A stretch of 64,000 nt of DNA, taken from the NCBI GenBank assembly GCA_963747775.1, contig CAVVGT010000016.1, positions 186,001-250,000 on the forward strand. Direction: 5' to 3'. The translations under genes and the position numbers were made by a program. Positions 51,535 to 60,443 of this stretch are shown piece after piece. The notes under the pieces were generated by a model that worked only from the letters and a program-made list of their open reading frames with translations, had not been told where the DNA came from and searched no databases. Within the stretch, counting starts at the first letter, position 1, and every line of letters begins with the position of its first letter. The stretch is from JAGVSZ01 sp963747775 (GTDB lineage: Bacteria > Pseudomonadota > Gammaproteobacteria > Burkholderiales > SG8-39).

Positions 51535-51556
51535 TTGAGATACGACTAACATATCA
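51535..51556. promoter_or_regulatory. Operator-like site 3 of the PanB/TRAP cluster
   Basis: A 22-bp match beginning TTGAGATACG (51535-51544) and ending CTAACATATCA (51546-51556). It lies in the 203-bp region between the divergent phyH2 and dctP2 genes, so one site could control both directions. Confidence 0.6.
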
Positions 51557-51671
51557 TGGCAACGCGCACGCGAGGAGCGCCGCCGACGCTGTCGCTGCGG
51601 CGGACACGAGAAACGGCACCCACCGCCACGGTGCGGCAGCAGCACCCACCGACAACAGGAGGAGTCCAGCC

Positions 51672-52716
51672 ATGAGCGTCCAGCGTCGCAAGTTTCATTG
51701 ACCGGCGCGGCAGCCGCCGCCGGCGCAGCGAGCCTGGGGTTCCCCGCCATCGTGACAGGCGCAGCAGCCGATCAAGTGGAAGACGCAGATCGATGTGGAG
51801 TTCGGCCGAGATCACCTACAAGGCATTCGAGGACCTCTGCACCCGCATCGGCAAGGCGACCAACGGCCGCCTGGAGATCCAGCCCTTCGCGGCGGGCGCG
51901 GTGGTCGGTCTGTTCGAGACCCTCGAGGCGGTGCAGGCCGGCGCGCTGCAGGGCCAGTCGACCGCGCCGGTGTATTTCACCGGCAAGGACGCGGGCTTCG
52001 TCGATGATCGGCGACCTCACCTTCGGCTACCAGCATCCGTGGCAGGCGGACGCTTGGTACTACTACAAGGGCGGCCTCGACCTGCTGCGCGAGGCGCTAT
52101 GCGCGCTTCAACGCGCTACTGCGTCGGCGTCTCCTGGTGGGGGCTCGAGTCGATCGTGTCCAAGCGCCCGATCCGCAACATGGCCGACTTCAAGGGCATC
52201 AAGATCCGCTCGCCGCAGGGCATCAACGCCGATATCCTCACCAAGCTCGGCGCGTGCGATCGTCGTGCATCCCCGGCGGAGAGGTGTATTCGTCGCTCGA
52301 CAAGGGCGTCGTCGACGCCGCGGACTGGGCTACGATCTCGATGAACCAGCGCATGGGCTTCCACGAGGTGGCGAAGTTCCCCACCATGTTCACCCATTCG
52401 ATGCCGAGCCAGGACTTCACCGTCAACGTCGCGGCGTGGAAGCGCGCTCCCGGACGACGTCAAGCAGATCGTGACGAGCTGCGTGCGCGAGTGGAGCGCG
52501 ACCAGGTCCAGCGCGTCGCGGTCGAGGACGTGCGCGTGCTCGGCGAGCTCAAGGGCAAGGGCGTCACGCTGATCGACCTGGGACCCGGAAGAGCTGCGCA
52601 AGGTGCGCGCGCTGGCGCAGCAGGTCTGGACCGACTGGGCGAAGAAGTCCCCGCTTGCCAAGCGCGCCTACGACTCGCAGACCGCCTGGCTGCGAGACCT
52701 GGGCTTGATCGCATGA
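51672..52716 (+). pseudogene. dctP: TRAP transporter binding protein DctP 2 (TakP-like), frameshifted
   Basis: Joined frames give a binding protein with a leader (SVQRRKF followed by TGAAAAAGAASLGFPA). GGEVYSSLDKGVVDAADW is the TakP-type ligand segment, and FKGIKIRSPQGINADILTKLG the arginine-bearing strand. A 2-oxo acid or related ligand is likely. Two surplus bases lie in 51696-51700; other breaks occur near 51790, 52010, 52095, 52255 and 52445. A good SD (GGAGGAG) precedes the ATG. It overlaps dctQ2 by 4 bp. Confidence 0.8.
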
Positions 52717-53273
52717 GTGAGGCTCCGGCGCCGCGCGGCGCCGGGCAGGCCCGGCCGCGCGGCGGTCGGCGGTCGACCGCTTCTGCGACGCGGTCGACGC
52801 GACCAACGCGTGGACTGGGCTCGTCTGCGGCTACGCCATCGCGATCGTTACCGGGGTGGTGATCTGCGAGGTCGTGGCCCGCGGCACGTTCGGCAGCCCG
52901 ACCGTCTGGGCGAACGAAACCATGGTATACCTCTCGGCCGTCGCCTACCTCGTGGTGCGGCGGCTACGCCCTGCTCCACCGGCGCCACGTCCGCATCGAC
53001 GTGATCTACGAGCGGCTCGCGCCGCGCACCCGCGCCAAGCTCGATCTCTTCACGTTCGCCTTCTTCGTGCTCTACGTCGGCACGCTCGTGTGGGTCGGCG
53101 GCCACATGGCCTGGGCGTCGTTTCAGCAGAGCGAGACCACCGGCACGCCGTGGAGCCCGCCGATCTGGCCGGTGAAGCTCGCCATCCCGGTGGCGGGTTT
53201 GCTGCTTCTCCTGCAAGGCACTGCCAACCTCCTGCGCGATCTCGGCATCGCCACGCCGCGCTCGCCGCAATGA
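52713..53273 (+). pseudogene. dctQ: TRAP transporter small permease DctQ 2, frameshifted
   Basis: Joined frames give a DctQ: a hydrophobic first helix (GLVCGYAIAIVTGVVICEVV), then FGSPTVWANETMVYLSAVAY, HRRHVRIDVIYERL and the last helix LAIPVAGLLLLLQG. At least two breaks in the first 270 bases (near 52770-52800 and 52963). The second half (53001-53273) is intact. Its end overlaps the dctM2 ATG. Confidence 0.78.
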
Positions 53274-54589
53274 GCATCGAGCTCCTCAGCCTGCTGTTCG
53301 TGGCGGTGTTCGTCGCCGTGCTGCTGACGGGACTGCCACTCGCGTTCGCGACCGGCGCCGTCGCGGTCGTGTTCGCGCTCGCCCTCTTCGGCGTGCCCGG
53401 TCTCACGCTGATCGTCAGCCGCGTGTTCACGCTGATGGGCAACTACGTCCTCGTCTCGGTCCCGCTGTTCATTTTCATGGCGTGCATTCTCGAGCGGGCG
53501 GGCGTCGCCGCGGCGATCTTCCGCACCGTCTATGTCTGGTCCGGCCGGCTGCGCGGCGGACTCGCCGTCGCGGTAATCATCTCCTGCGCGTTAATGGCCG
53601 CGATGGTCGGCGTGATCGGCGCCGAGATCGTGACGATGGGCGTGGTCGCGCTCCCCGCGATGCTCTCGCGCGGCTACAAGAAGGACCTCGCGCTCGGGTG
53701 CATCTGCGCCGGCGGCGGGCTTGCGACGCTGATCCCGCCGAGCGTGGTGTTCATCATGTGGGGTCTCACGGCCGGCGTCTCGATCGGCCAGCTCTACATG
53801 GCCGGCGTCGTGCCCGGCCTGCTGCTCGCGGCGCTGTACATCGCCTACATCATGGCGCGGTGCCAGCTTCCAGCCGGACATCGCGCCGCCGGCCGAGCGC
53901 CGCGGAGCGGGCGATCCCGCTCGTGGAGAAGATCGCGCATGCTCCGAGAGCTGGCGCTGCCGGCGCTGGTTGCGTTCAGCGTCCTCGGCTCGCTCTATCT
54001 CGGCTGGGCGACACCGACCGAGGCGGCCGGCGTCGGCGTGATCGGGGCGATGGTCGCGGCGGCGGTGAATGGCCGCATGACCTGGGCGAACATCAAGATC
54101 GCGCTCGCCGACACCGCGAAGGTGAGCGCGATGCTCTACTGGCTCTTCTTCGGCTCCTCCGCGCTGATCGGCGTGTATACCCTGGCCGGCGGCACGAAGC
54201 TCATCCAGGACACCATGACGAGCCTGCCGGTGAGCCCAATCGTGGTCATCATCGCGATGCAGATCATCTGGATCATCCTCGGCTGCTTCATCGATTGGAT
54301 CGGCATTCTGCTCCTCACCGCGCCGATCTTCGTGCCGGTCGCCGCGGCGCTCGGCTTCGACCTCGTCTGGCTCGGCGTGCTTTTCTGCATGAACATGCAG
54401 ATCTCGTACATCTCGCCGCCCTTCGGCCCGGCCGCGTTCTACCTCAAGGGCGTGACACCGAAGGACGTGACGCTCACCGAGATCTTCCACTCCATCTGGC
54501 CGTACCTCGGGCTGCAGGGGCTCGGGCTCGGACTCGTGATCGCGTTCCCGCAGATCGCGCTCTGGCTGCCCAGCACCATGACGCGCTGA
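53270..54589 (+). CDS. dctM: TRAP transporter large permease DctM 2, with a locally shifted segment
   Basis: About 439 residues, open throughout, with about 12 helices. LTGLPLAFATGAVAVVFALA, IMWGLTAGVSIGQLYMAGVV and LGWATPTEAAGVGVIGAMVA are DctM blocks. Residues around 200-223 (53867-53938) are unlike the family in the open frame. Three surplus bases near 53867, 53895 and 53938 restore the family sequence (PDIAPP, then SAAERAIPLVEKIA) and add up to +3, so no stop is created. ATG 53270. Confidence 0.88.
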   Translation: MSIELLSLLFVAVFVAVLLTGLPLAFATGAVAVVFALALFGVPGLTLIVSRVFTLMGNYVLVSVPLFIFMACILERAGVAAAIFRTVYVWSGRLRGGLAVAVIISCALMAAMVGVIGAEIVTMGVVALPAMLSRGYKKDLALGCICAGGGLATLIPPSVVFIMWGLTAGVSIGQLYMAGVVPGLLLAALYIAYIMARCQLPAGHRAAGRAPRSGRSRSWRRSRMLRELALPALVAFSVLGSLYLGWATPTEAAGVGVIGAMVAAAVNGRMTWANIKIALADTAKVSAMLYWLFFGSSALIGVYTLAGGTKLIQDTMTSLPVSPIVVIIAMQIIWIILGCFIDWIGILLLTAPIFVPVAAALGFDLVWLGVLFCMNMQISYISPPFGPAAFYLKGVTPKDVTLTEIFHSIWPYLGLQGLGLGLVIAFPQIALWLPSTMTR

Positions 54590-54650
54590 GCCGCCCGCCG
54601 ATGGACGGGCGCGGTATGCTCCGCGCCAACGTTCGCGCGGCAAGCGCCCG

Positions 54651-55235
54651 ATGGACCTGCAATCGCTGATCGGCACCTACGGCTACCCGGTCGTGTTCGC
54701 GGGCGCGCTCCTCGAGGGCGAGACGGTGCTCGTGCTGGCCGGGCTCGCGGCCCATCTCGGTTATCTCTCGCTCATGAAGGTGGTCGCGGCCGCCGCGCTC
54801 GGAGGCTTCCTCGGCGACCAGGTCTACTTCTTCCTCGGCCGGCGCTACGGCCTTGCGATTCTCGATCGGTTCCCGGCCGCGAAAGCGGTGGCGCCGCGGG
54901 TGGATGCGCTCGTCGTGCGCTACCGCACGCTCGTGGTCCCGCTGCTCCGGTTCGCCTACGGGGTGCGCACCGTCGGGCCGATCGTGATCGGCGCGGGCCG
55001 GATGCCCGCGCTCGAGTTCGCGGCGCTGAACGCGCTCGGCGCGGTCGCGTGGGCGCTCCTGGTCGGCGGTGCCGGGTATCTCTTCGGGCAGGTCGTGATC
55101 GCGATCCTCGGCAAGGCGAAGATCGCTGAGGAGGTGCTGTTCGCCACCGCGGCCGTCGTAACGGTGATCGCCGTGGTGGTCTATCGACGGAGACGGCGCC
55201 GGGCCGCGCAGCGTAACGACGAGGCACGGGCATGA
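54651..55235 (+). CDS. DedA-family membrane protein
   Basis: A 194-residue DedA/SNARE-associated (VTT) protein. Four or five membrane segments; GALLEGETVLVLAGLAA and GGFLGDQVYFFLGRRYG are the family blocks, and RFAYGVRTVGPIVIGAGRM holds the functional arginines. DedA proteins flip lipid carriers or maintain the proton gradient. It is coupled to the response-regulator gene by a 4-bp overlap, linking it with envelope stress control. Confidence 0.9.
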   Translation: MDLQSLIGTYGYPVVFAGALLEGETVLVLAGLAAHLGYLSLMKVVAAAALGGFLGDQVYFFLGRRYGLAILDRFPAAKAVAPRVDALVVRYRTLVVPLLRFAYGVRTVGPIVIGAGRMPALEFAALNALGAVAWALLVGGAGYLFGQVVIAILGKAKIAEEVLFATAAVVTVIAVVVYRRRRRRAAQRNDEARA

Positions 55236-55891
55236 GGCTGCTGCTCGTCGAGGACGACCCGATGGTCGGCGAGAGCATCCGCGACGGGCTCGGCCAGGAG
55301 GGCTACACGGTCGACTGGGTGCGCGACGGCAAGGGGGCCGAGACCGCGCTGGACGCGGAGCCTTATGCGGCCGTGCTGCTCGATCTCGGCTTGCCGCGGA
55401 TGGACGGTCTGGACGTGCTACGCGCCGCACGCGCGAAGCGCAACGACGTGCCGATCCTCGTGATCACCGCGCGCGACGCGGTGGCTGATCGCATCAAAGG
55501 CCTCGACGCGGGCGCGGACGACTACCTGGTGAAGCCCTTCGACCTTGACGAGCTCGCGGCGCGGGTGCGAGCGCTCGTGCGCCGCGCGGACGGGCGCGCC
55601 GAACCGGTCGTGCGCCACGGGCCGATCGCGCTCGACCCGGCGACGCGCACGGTGACGCTGCGTGGTCGACCGGTCGAGCTGTCGGGTCGCGAGTTCGCGC
55701 TGCTGCAGTCGCTGCTCGCGCGGCCGGGCGCGGTCCTGTCGCGCGCGCAGCTCGAGGAGCGCCTCTACGGCTGGGACGAGGAGGTCGGCTCGAACGCGAT
55801 CGAGGTGCACATCCACAACCTGCGGCGCAAGCTGGGCGCCGACACCATCCGCAACGTGCGCGGCGTCGGCTACACGATCCCCGCCGAATGA
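55232..55891 (+). CDS. OmpR-family response regulator (QseB/PmrA group)
   Basis: A 219-residue response regulator. The receiver domain has acidic pocket VEDDP (8-9), phospho-acceptor D51 (LLDLGLPRMDG) and conserved K in DYLVKPF. The C-terminal winged-helix domain contains LSGREFALLQSLLARPG and NAIEVHIHNLRRKLG. Neighbouring PmrA-box-like DNA before degP suggests PmrA/BasR or QseB identity. It overlaps dedA upstream and its sensor kinase downstream by 4 bp each, forming one operon. Confidence 0.92.
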   Translation: MRLLLVEDDPMVGESIRDGLGQEGYTVDWVRDGKGAETALDAEPYAAVLLDLGLPRMDGLDVLRAARAKRNDVPILVITARDAVADRIKGLDAGADDYLVKPFDLDELAARVRALVRRADGRAEPVVRHGPIALDPATRTVTLRGRPVELSGREFALLQSLLARPGAVLSRAQLEERLYGWDEEVGSNAIEVHIHNLRRKLGADTIRNVRGVGYTIPAE

Positions 55892-57195
55892 GCTCGCTCC
55901 GTACCCGACTCCTCGTCGCGCTGCTCGGCGCGGTGCTCCTTGCCGGGGTGATCGCGAGCGCGGCGAGCTACTACAACGCGCGCGCTGAAATCGGCGCCCT
56001 CCTCGACGAGGAGATGCGGCAGGTCGCGCTCTCGCTGCGCGACCACGCGATCCTCGACGTCAGCCGGCTGGCGCCCGGCAACAGCGATCCGAACCAGCGC
56101 GTCGTCGTGCAGATCTGGGACCCGCGCGGCGTGGCGGTGTACCTCTCGAGCGCCGCCACGCCGCTGCCGCTTTCGCGCACGCCCGGGTTCACCACGATCA
56201 CCCACGAGGGTCGCCAGTGGCGCATGTTCACCGCGCGCTCGGGACCGCAGACGATCCAGGTGGCGCAGTCGACCGCGGTGCGCACCGAGCTTGCGGCGGC
56301 CGCGGCGCTGCGGCTGCTGGTGCCGATCCTCGCCGTCCTGCCGCTGCTCGCATTTCTCGTGTGGCTGATCCTCGACCGCGGACTGGCGCCACTGGCACGC
56401 GTCGCGCGCGCGATGCGCGCGCGCAGCCCCACGTCGCTCGAACCGCTGCCCGCCGAGCGCCTGCCCGGCGAGGTGCGGCCGCTCGTCGATGCGCTGAACG
56501 GGTTGCTCGGACGGCTCGGCGACGCTTTCGCGCTGCAGCGGCGCTTCGCCGCCGACGCCGCGCACGAGTTGCGCACGCCGCTCACCGCCCTCGCCCTCCA
56601 GATCCAGCTCGCGGAGCGTGCGCAGACCGACGCGGACCGCGCCGCGACGCTCGCGAAGCTGAAGGAGGGCGTCAAGCGCGCGACGCGCCTCGTCCAGCAG
56701 CTCCTCGCGATGGCGCGGCTCGAGCCGGAGGCCGCGGAGACGCCGTTCGCGCCGGTGGCGCTGGATGCGCTCGCGCAGGCGGTCGCCGCCGAGCTCGCGT
56801 CGGTGGCGGAGGCGAAACCCGTCACGCTGGCGGTGGGCCGCGCCGAGCCGCTCGTCGTAGTGGGCAACGAAGAGGCCCTCCGGCTGCTGCTGACGAACCT
56901 CGTCGACAACGCCCTCCGCTATACACCCGCCGGCGGCCGGGTCGAGGTGCGTGCGCTTCGCAGTGGTGCGGAGGCGGTGCTCGAGGTCGCCGACGACGGC
57001 CCCGGCGTCCCTGCTACGGAGCGCCCGCGGGTGTTCGATCGCTTCTACCGCGTCGCGGGCACCGACTTGCCCGGGAGCGGTCTCGGCCTGGCCATCGTCA
57101 AGCAGGTCGCCGACCTGCACCACGCCCGCGTCGAGCTCGCCGACGGCCTCGACGGCCGCGGGCTCACCGCGCGGGTCCTGCTCCCGGCGGCCTGA
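55888..57195 (+). CDS. Sensor histidine kinase (QseC/PmrB type)
   Basis: A 435-residue two-helix kinase: membrane helices at about 7-28 and 143-163 flank a periplasmic sensor domain of about 115 residues. H226 (ADAAHELRTPLTAL) is the phosphorylated histidine. The ATPase domain has N box NLVDNALRYT, G1 DDGPGVP and G2 GSGLGLAI. No CxxC or obvious metal motif is seen in the sensor loop. It phosphorylates the regulator encoded just upstream. Confidence 0.92.
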   Translation: MSSLRTRLLVALLGAVLLAGVIASAASYYNARAEIGALLDEEMRQVALSLRDHAILDVSRLAPGNSDPNQRVVVQIWDPRGVAVYLSSAATPLPLSRTPGFTTITHEGRQWRMFTARSGPQTIQVAQSTAVRTELAAAAALRLLVPILAVLPLLAFLVWLILDRGLAPLARVARAMRARSPTSLEPLPAERLPGEVRPLVDALNGLLGRLGDAFALQRRFAADAAHELRTPLTALALQIQLAERAQTDADRAATLAKLKEGVKRATRLVQQLLAMARLEPEAAETPFAPVALDALAQAVAAELASVAEAKPVTLAVGRAEPLVVVGNEEALRLLLTNLVDNALRYTPAGGRVEVRALRSGAEAVLEVADDGPGVPATERPRVFDRFYRVAGTDLPGSGLGLAIVKQVADLHHARVELADGLDGRGLTARVLLPAA

Positions 57196-57206
57196 CCCAC
57201 CTCCCA

Positions 57207-57290
57207 GGCCGCTGCGCGGCCACCCCTCCTGACCAGGAGGGGAACGCAGTCCTTCCGTCCTTCCTAGGTAGGGGTGCCTGCGAAGCAGGC
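57207..57290. repeat. Cluster of three perfect hairpins downstream of the kinase gene
   Basis: Three stems in 84 bp: GGCCGC-TGC-GCGGCC (57207-57221), CCCCTCCTG-AC-CAGGAGGGG (57223-57242) and GCCTGC-GAA-GCAGGC (57276-57290). This looks like a repetitive extragenic palindromic (REP/BIME-like) element. No T-tract follows. It lies between the kinase stop and the degP promoter. Confidence 0.6.
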
Positions 57291-57304
57291 GGGTCGGCCC
57301 GGTT

Positions 57305-57321
57305 CTTAAGTCCCGCTTAAG
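57305..57321 (+). promoter_or_regulatory. PmrA-box-like direct repeat upstream of degP
   Basis: CTTAAG (57305-57310), 5 bp, CTTAAG (57316-57321). This is an exact match to the published PmrA/BasR box YTTAAK-N5-YTTAAK. It stands 74 bp before the ATG of the DegP-like gene and 110 bp after the two-component operon. Confidence 0.65.
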
Positions 57322-57394
57322 TTTCCGGAGCCAGCATGCGCGTCGTGGCGGGGCGTCTCGCCCTGCCGAGTCCAGCGACCAAGGAGAAACATCC

Positions 57395-58843
57395 ATGCCA
57401 GCGACTCGCTTCAAGCCTTCGATCATCGCGCTCGCGATCGCCGCCGCCCTCGCGGCCGGTTGCGGCGACGTCAAGATGCCCGGCGTCAAGGACGCCGGCG
57501 CAGCCCCCGCTCCGACGGCCCCGACCGCCGCCGCGGCGCCCCTGCGGCAGCTGCCCGACTTCAGCACGCTCGTCGAGCAGCAGGGCCCGACCGTCGTGAA
57601 CATCGCGGTCAAGAAGGACGAGGCCGCCGTCGCGATGCGCGGGAACCGCGGTCCCGCCGACGAGGAGATGAGGGAGTTCCTGCGCCGGTTTGGGATGCCG
57701 ATGCCCGAGCGCGGCACGCCATCGCAAGGCGTCGGCTCCGGCTTCATCGTGACGCCCGACGGCATGATCCTCACCAACGCGCACGTCGTCGACGGCGCGA
57801 CCGAAGTCGTGGTGAAGCTCGCCGACAAGCGCGAGTTCAAGGCGAAGGTGCTCGGCGTGGACGCGAAGACCGACGTCGCGGTGATCAAGATCGACGCGAG
57901 CGGCCTGCCGGCCGTCAGGTTCGGCGACACGTCGAAGCTGCGCGTGGGCGAGTGGGTGGCCGCGATCGGCTCGCCGTTCGGCCTCGAGCACACCGTGACC
58001 GCCGGCATCGTGTCGGCCAAGAGCCGCAACCTGCCCGACGAGCGCCTGGTGCCGTTCATCCAGACCGACGTGGCGGTGAACCCGGGCAACTCAGGCGGGC
58101 CGCTGTTCAACATGGATGGGGAAGTCGTCGGGATCAACTCGCAGATCTTCTCCACGAGCGGCGGCTACATGGGCCTCTCGTTCGCGATCCCGATCGACCT
58201 CGCGCTGAAGGTCCGGGACCAGCTCGTCACGCACGGCAAGGTGACCCGCGGCCGGATCGGCGTGGTGGTGCAGCAGGTCACGGCCCCCCTCGCCGAATCG
58301 TTCGGTCTCGGCAAGGCGCGCGGCGCGCTCGTCTCGGCCGTCGAGCCCAATGCGCCCGCCGACAAGGCCGGGCTGGAGACCGGCGACGTGATCGTGGCCT
58401 TCAACGGCAAGTCGATCACCGAGTCGGGCGAGCTGCCGGCGATCGTCGCCGAGACCAAGCCCGGCGAGACCGCGACGGCCCGCGTGTGGCGCAACGGCGC
58501 CGAGCGCGACGTGAAGATCACCATTGCCGAGATGACGACCGAACCGGCGAAGCTCGCCGGCGCGCCGGCCGCGCCGCAAGGCAAGCTCGGCGTCGCAGTG
58601 CGCCCGCTCTCGGCCGACGAGGCGAAGCGCATCCAGAGCGAAGGCGGCCTGCTCGTCGAGCGCGCCGACGGCCCCGCGGCGAAAGCCGGCGTGCGCGCCG
58701 GCGACGTGATCCTCGGCGTGAACGGCAAGCCGGTGAAGTCGGTCGACGAGCTGAAGAGCGCGATCGACGCCGCCGGCAAGAATGCGGCGGTGCTGGTCCA
58801 GCGCGGCGAGAACCGCCTCTTCGTGCCGGTGCAGATCGGCTGA
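57395..58843 (+). CDS. degP: DegP/MucD-like periplasmic serine protease, lipoprotein form
   Basis: A 482-residue Do-family protease. N-terminal lipobox LAAGC (Cys23) and a Pro/Ala-rich linker replace the usual simple signal peptide. The triad is H130 (TNAHVV), D160 (KTDVAV) and S233 (GNSGGP). Two PDZ domains follow (about 290-370 and 390-478), ending IG. It degrades or refolds misfolded envelope proteins. The PmrA-like box upstream suggests control by the nearby two-component system. ATG 57395 with SD AAGGAG. Confidence 0.93.
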   Translation: MPATRFKPSIIALAIAAALAAGCGDVKMPGVKDAGAAPAPTAPTAAAAPLRQLPDFSTLVEQQGPTVVNIAVKKDEAAVAMRGNRGPADEEMREFLRRFGMPMPERGTPSQGVGSGFIVTPDGMILTNAHVVDGATEVVVKLADKREFKAKVLGVDAKTDVAVIKIDASGLPAVRFGDTSKLRVGEWVAAIGSPFGLEHTVTAGIVSAKSRNLPDERLVPFIQTDVAVNPGNSGGPLFNMDGEVVGINSQIFSTSGGYMGLSFAIPIDLALKVRDQLVTHGKVTRGRIGVVVQQVTAPLAESFGLGKARGALVSAVEPNAPADKAGLETGDVIVAFNGKSITESGELPAIVAETKPGETATARVWRNGAERDVKITIAEMTTEPAKLAGAPAAPQGKLGVAVRPLSADEAKRIQSEGGLLVERADGPAAKAGVRAGDVILGVNGKPVKSVDELKSAIDAAGKNAAVLVQRGENRLFVPVQIG

Positions 58844-58945
58844 GGCCCCCCGCTCCTTTCTTCCCCGAGGCGCCTGCATCCAATCGCCATCTTAGGTTCC
58901 TCGGGCTTTTTCTCCCCTCGAGGCCCGCAAGGGGTCTCGTTCACC

Positions 58946-58976
58946 GGCCCGCGCGACGCGCGGGCCGCTTTTTTTT
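58946..58976 (+). terminator. Rho-independent terminator after the protease gene
   Basis: A perfect GC-rich stem, GGCCCGCGCG pairing with CGCGCGGGCC (58946-58966), followed by GC and then eight T (58969-58976). It is about 100 bp after the degP stop. Strong intrinsic terminator. Confidence 0.9.
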
Positions 58977-59071
58977 CCGGCCGGCCGGCGTGAGCTTTGC
59001 AACGCTTGGGTGCGTCCGGCGTATGCTGCGCGCCGTATCGTGACCTCGTCCAGCAAGGAGGAGAGATCGAC

Positions 59072-59509
59072 ATGAAGCGGGCTCTCGCAATTGCGGCCGC
59101 GGCGGCGTTGACCGTATCGACCGCCCCGTTCGCCCAGACCACGATCGGCGGCTGCACGATCGCGCCGAAAGCGAGCTGCGCGAAGGCGCAGATGAAGCGC
59201 GCGTCGCTCGCGAACATGGATCTCTCCGGGGCCGATCTGTCCGGGGCGAAACTGCAGGAAGCGAAGGCGTCGGGCGTCAAGTTCGTCGGTGCCAATCTGC
59301 AGAACACCGATTTCGACACCGCGGACCTGCGCAAAGCCGACTTTTCGAACGCGAATCTGCGCGGGGCAAACCTCGCCGGCGCCGAGATTTCCGGCGTCAA
59401 CTGGTCCGGTGCGGATCTCTCCGGCGCGCAGTTCCCGGCCGGCAAGGACAACTACGGCATGCCGCTCGCGCGGCGCTGCGCAGAAGGATCGATGGGCGCC
59501 TGCAAGTAG
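59072..59509 (+). CDS. Secreted pentapeptide-repeat protein
   Basis: A 145-residue protein with a signal peptide (residues 1-22, cut after FAQ). Pentapeptide repeats A(D/N)LxX run from about residue 45 to 120: ANMDLSGADLSGAKL, FVGANLQNTDFDTADLRKAD, ANLRGANLAGAEI. These form a right-handed square beta-helix. It should be periplasmic. A short Cys-containing N-terminal segment (GGCTIAPKASC) and C-terminal RRCAEGSMGACK may form disulfides. Function unknown. SD AAGGAGGAG precedes ATG 59072. Confidence 0.88.
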   Translation: MKRALAIAAAAALTVSTAPFAQTTIGGCTIAPKASCAKAQMKRASLANMDLSGADLSGAKLQEAKASGVKFVGANLQNTDFDTADLRKADFSNANLRGANLAGAEISGVNWSGADLSGAQFPAGKDNYGMPLARRCAEGSMGACK

Positions 59510-59543
59510 CGATACCCCGGGCCTGCGGTATGCTCCGCGGCCC

Positions 59544-60363
59544 ATGCCGGCCCGCTACCCCGAGCGCATCGTCTGCCTCACCGAGGAGACCACCGAGACG
59601 CTGTATCTCCTCGGCGAGGAGCGGCGCATCGTCGGCATCTCCGGTTACACCGTGCGTCCCGCGCGCGCACGGCGCGAGAAGCCGCGCGTATCGGCATTCC
59701 TCTCGGCGAAGAACGACAAGATCGTCGCGCTGAAGCCCGATCTGGTCGCTCGGGTTCTCCGACCTCCAGGCCGACATCGCGCGCGATCTCGTCAAGGCGG
59801 GGCTGAACGTTCTCATCTTCAACCAGCGCTCGGTCGACGAAATCCTCTCGATGATCCTGACGCTGTCTTCGCTCGTCGGGGCGTCCGCGAAGGGCGAGCG
59901 CCTGGTCGCCGAGCTCGAGGCCGGCCTCGCCGGGATCCGCGCCGGAGCGGCACGCTTCGCGCGCCGGCCGCGCGTCTACTTCGAGGAATGGGACGACCCG
60001 ATGATCAGCGGCATCGGCTGGGTGAGTGAGCTGGTCGGCGTCGCCGGCGGCGCGGACATCTTCCCGGAGCGCGCGCGCAGCCACGCTGCCGCCGGACGCA
60101 CGGTCGCCGATCCGCAGGAGGTCGTGCGCGCGCGGCCCGACGTGATCCTCGGCTCGTGGTGCGGGAAGAAGTTCCGGCCCGAGCGCGTGGCAGCACGGCC
60201 CGGCTGGCAGGACGTGCCCGCGGTGCGCGACGGCGAGCTGCACGAGATCAAGTCCGCCGACATCCTGCAGCCGGGCCCGGCAGCGCTCACCGACGGCGTG
60301 CGCCGCATGCACGCGATCTTCGGCGACTGGGTGGCGCGCCAGGCACGTATAGGGCGCGAATAA
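59544..60363 (+). pseudogene. BtuF-like cobalamin-binding protein, one frameshift
   Basis: A periplasmic-binding-protein fold (FecB/BtuF family) of about 272 residues when one surplus base near 59748 (GTC, G, CTC) is removed. Residues RIVCLTEETTETLYLLGEER are the first block; DDPMISGIGWVSELV and RPDVILGSWCG are others. It lacks a signal peptide, as do related betaproteobacterial cobalamin-binding proteins. Function inferred: B12 binding or salvage, which would suit icmF in the same window. Confidence 0.75.
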
Positions 60364-60443
60364 CCGTGACCCGCCCGGCGTCCACCCGCGCGGCCCCGCG
60401 CTGCACCATTGGCAGCGGGCGGGCGCTGTCGTAGGCTCTGTTC

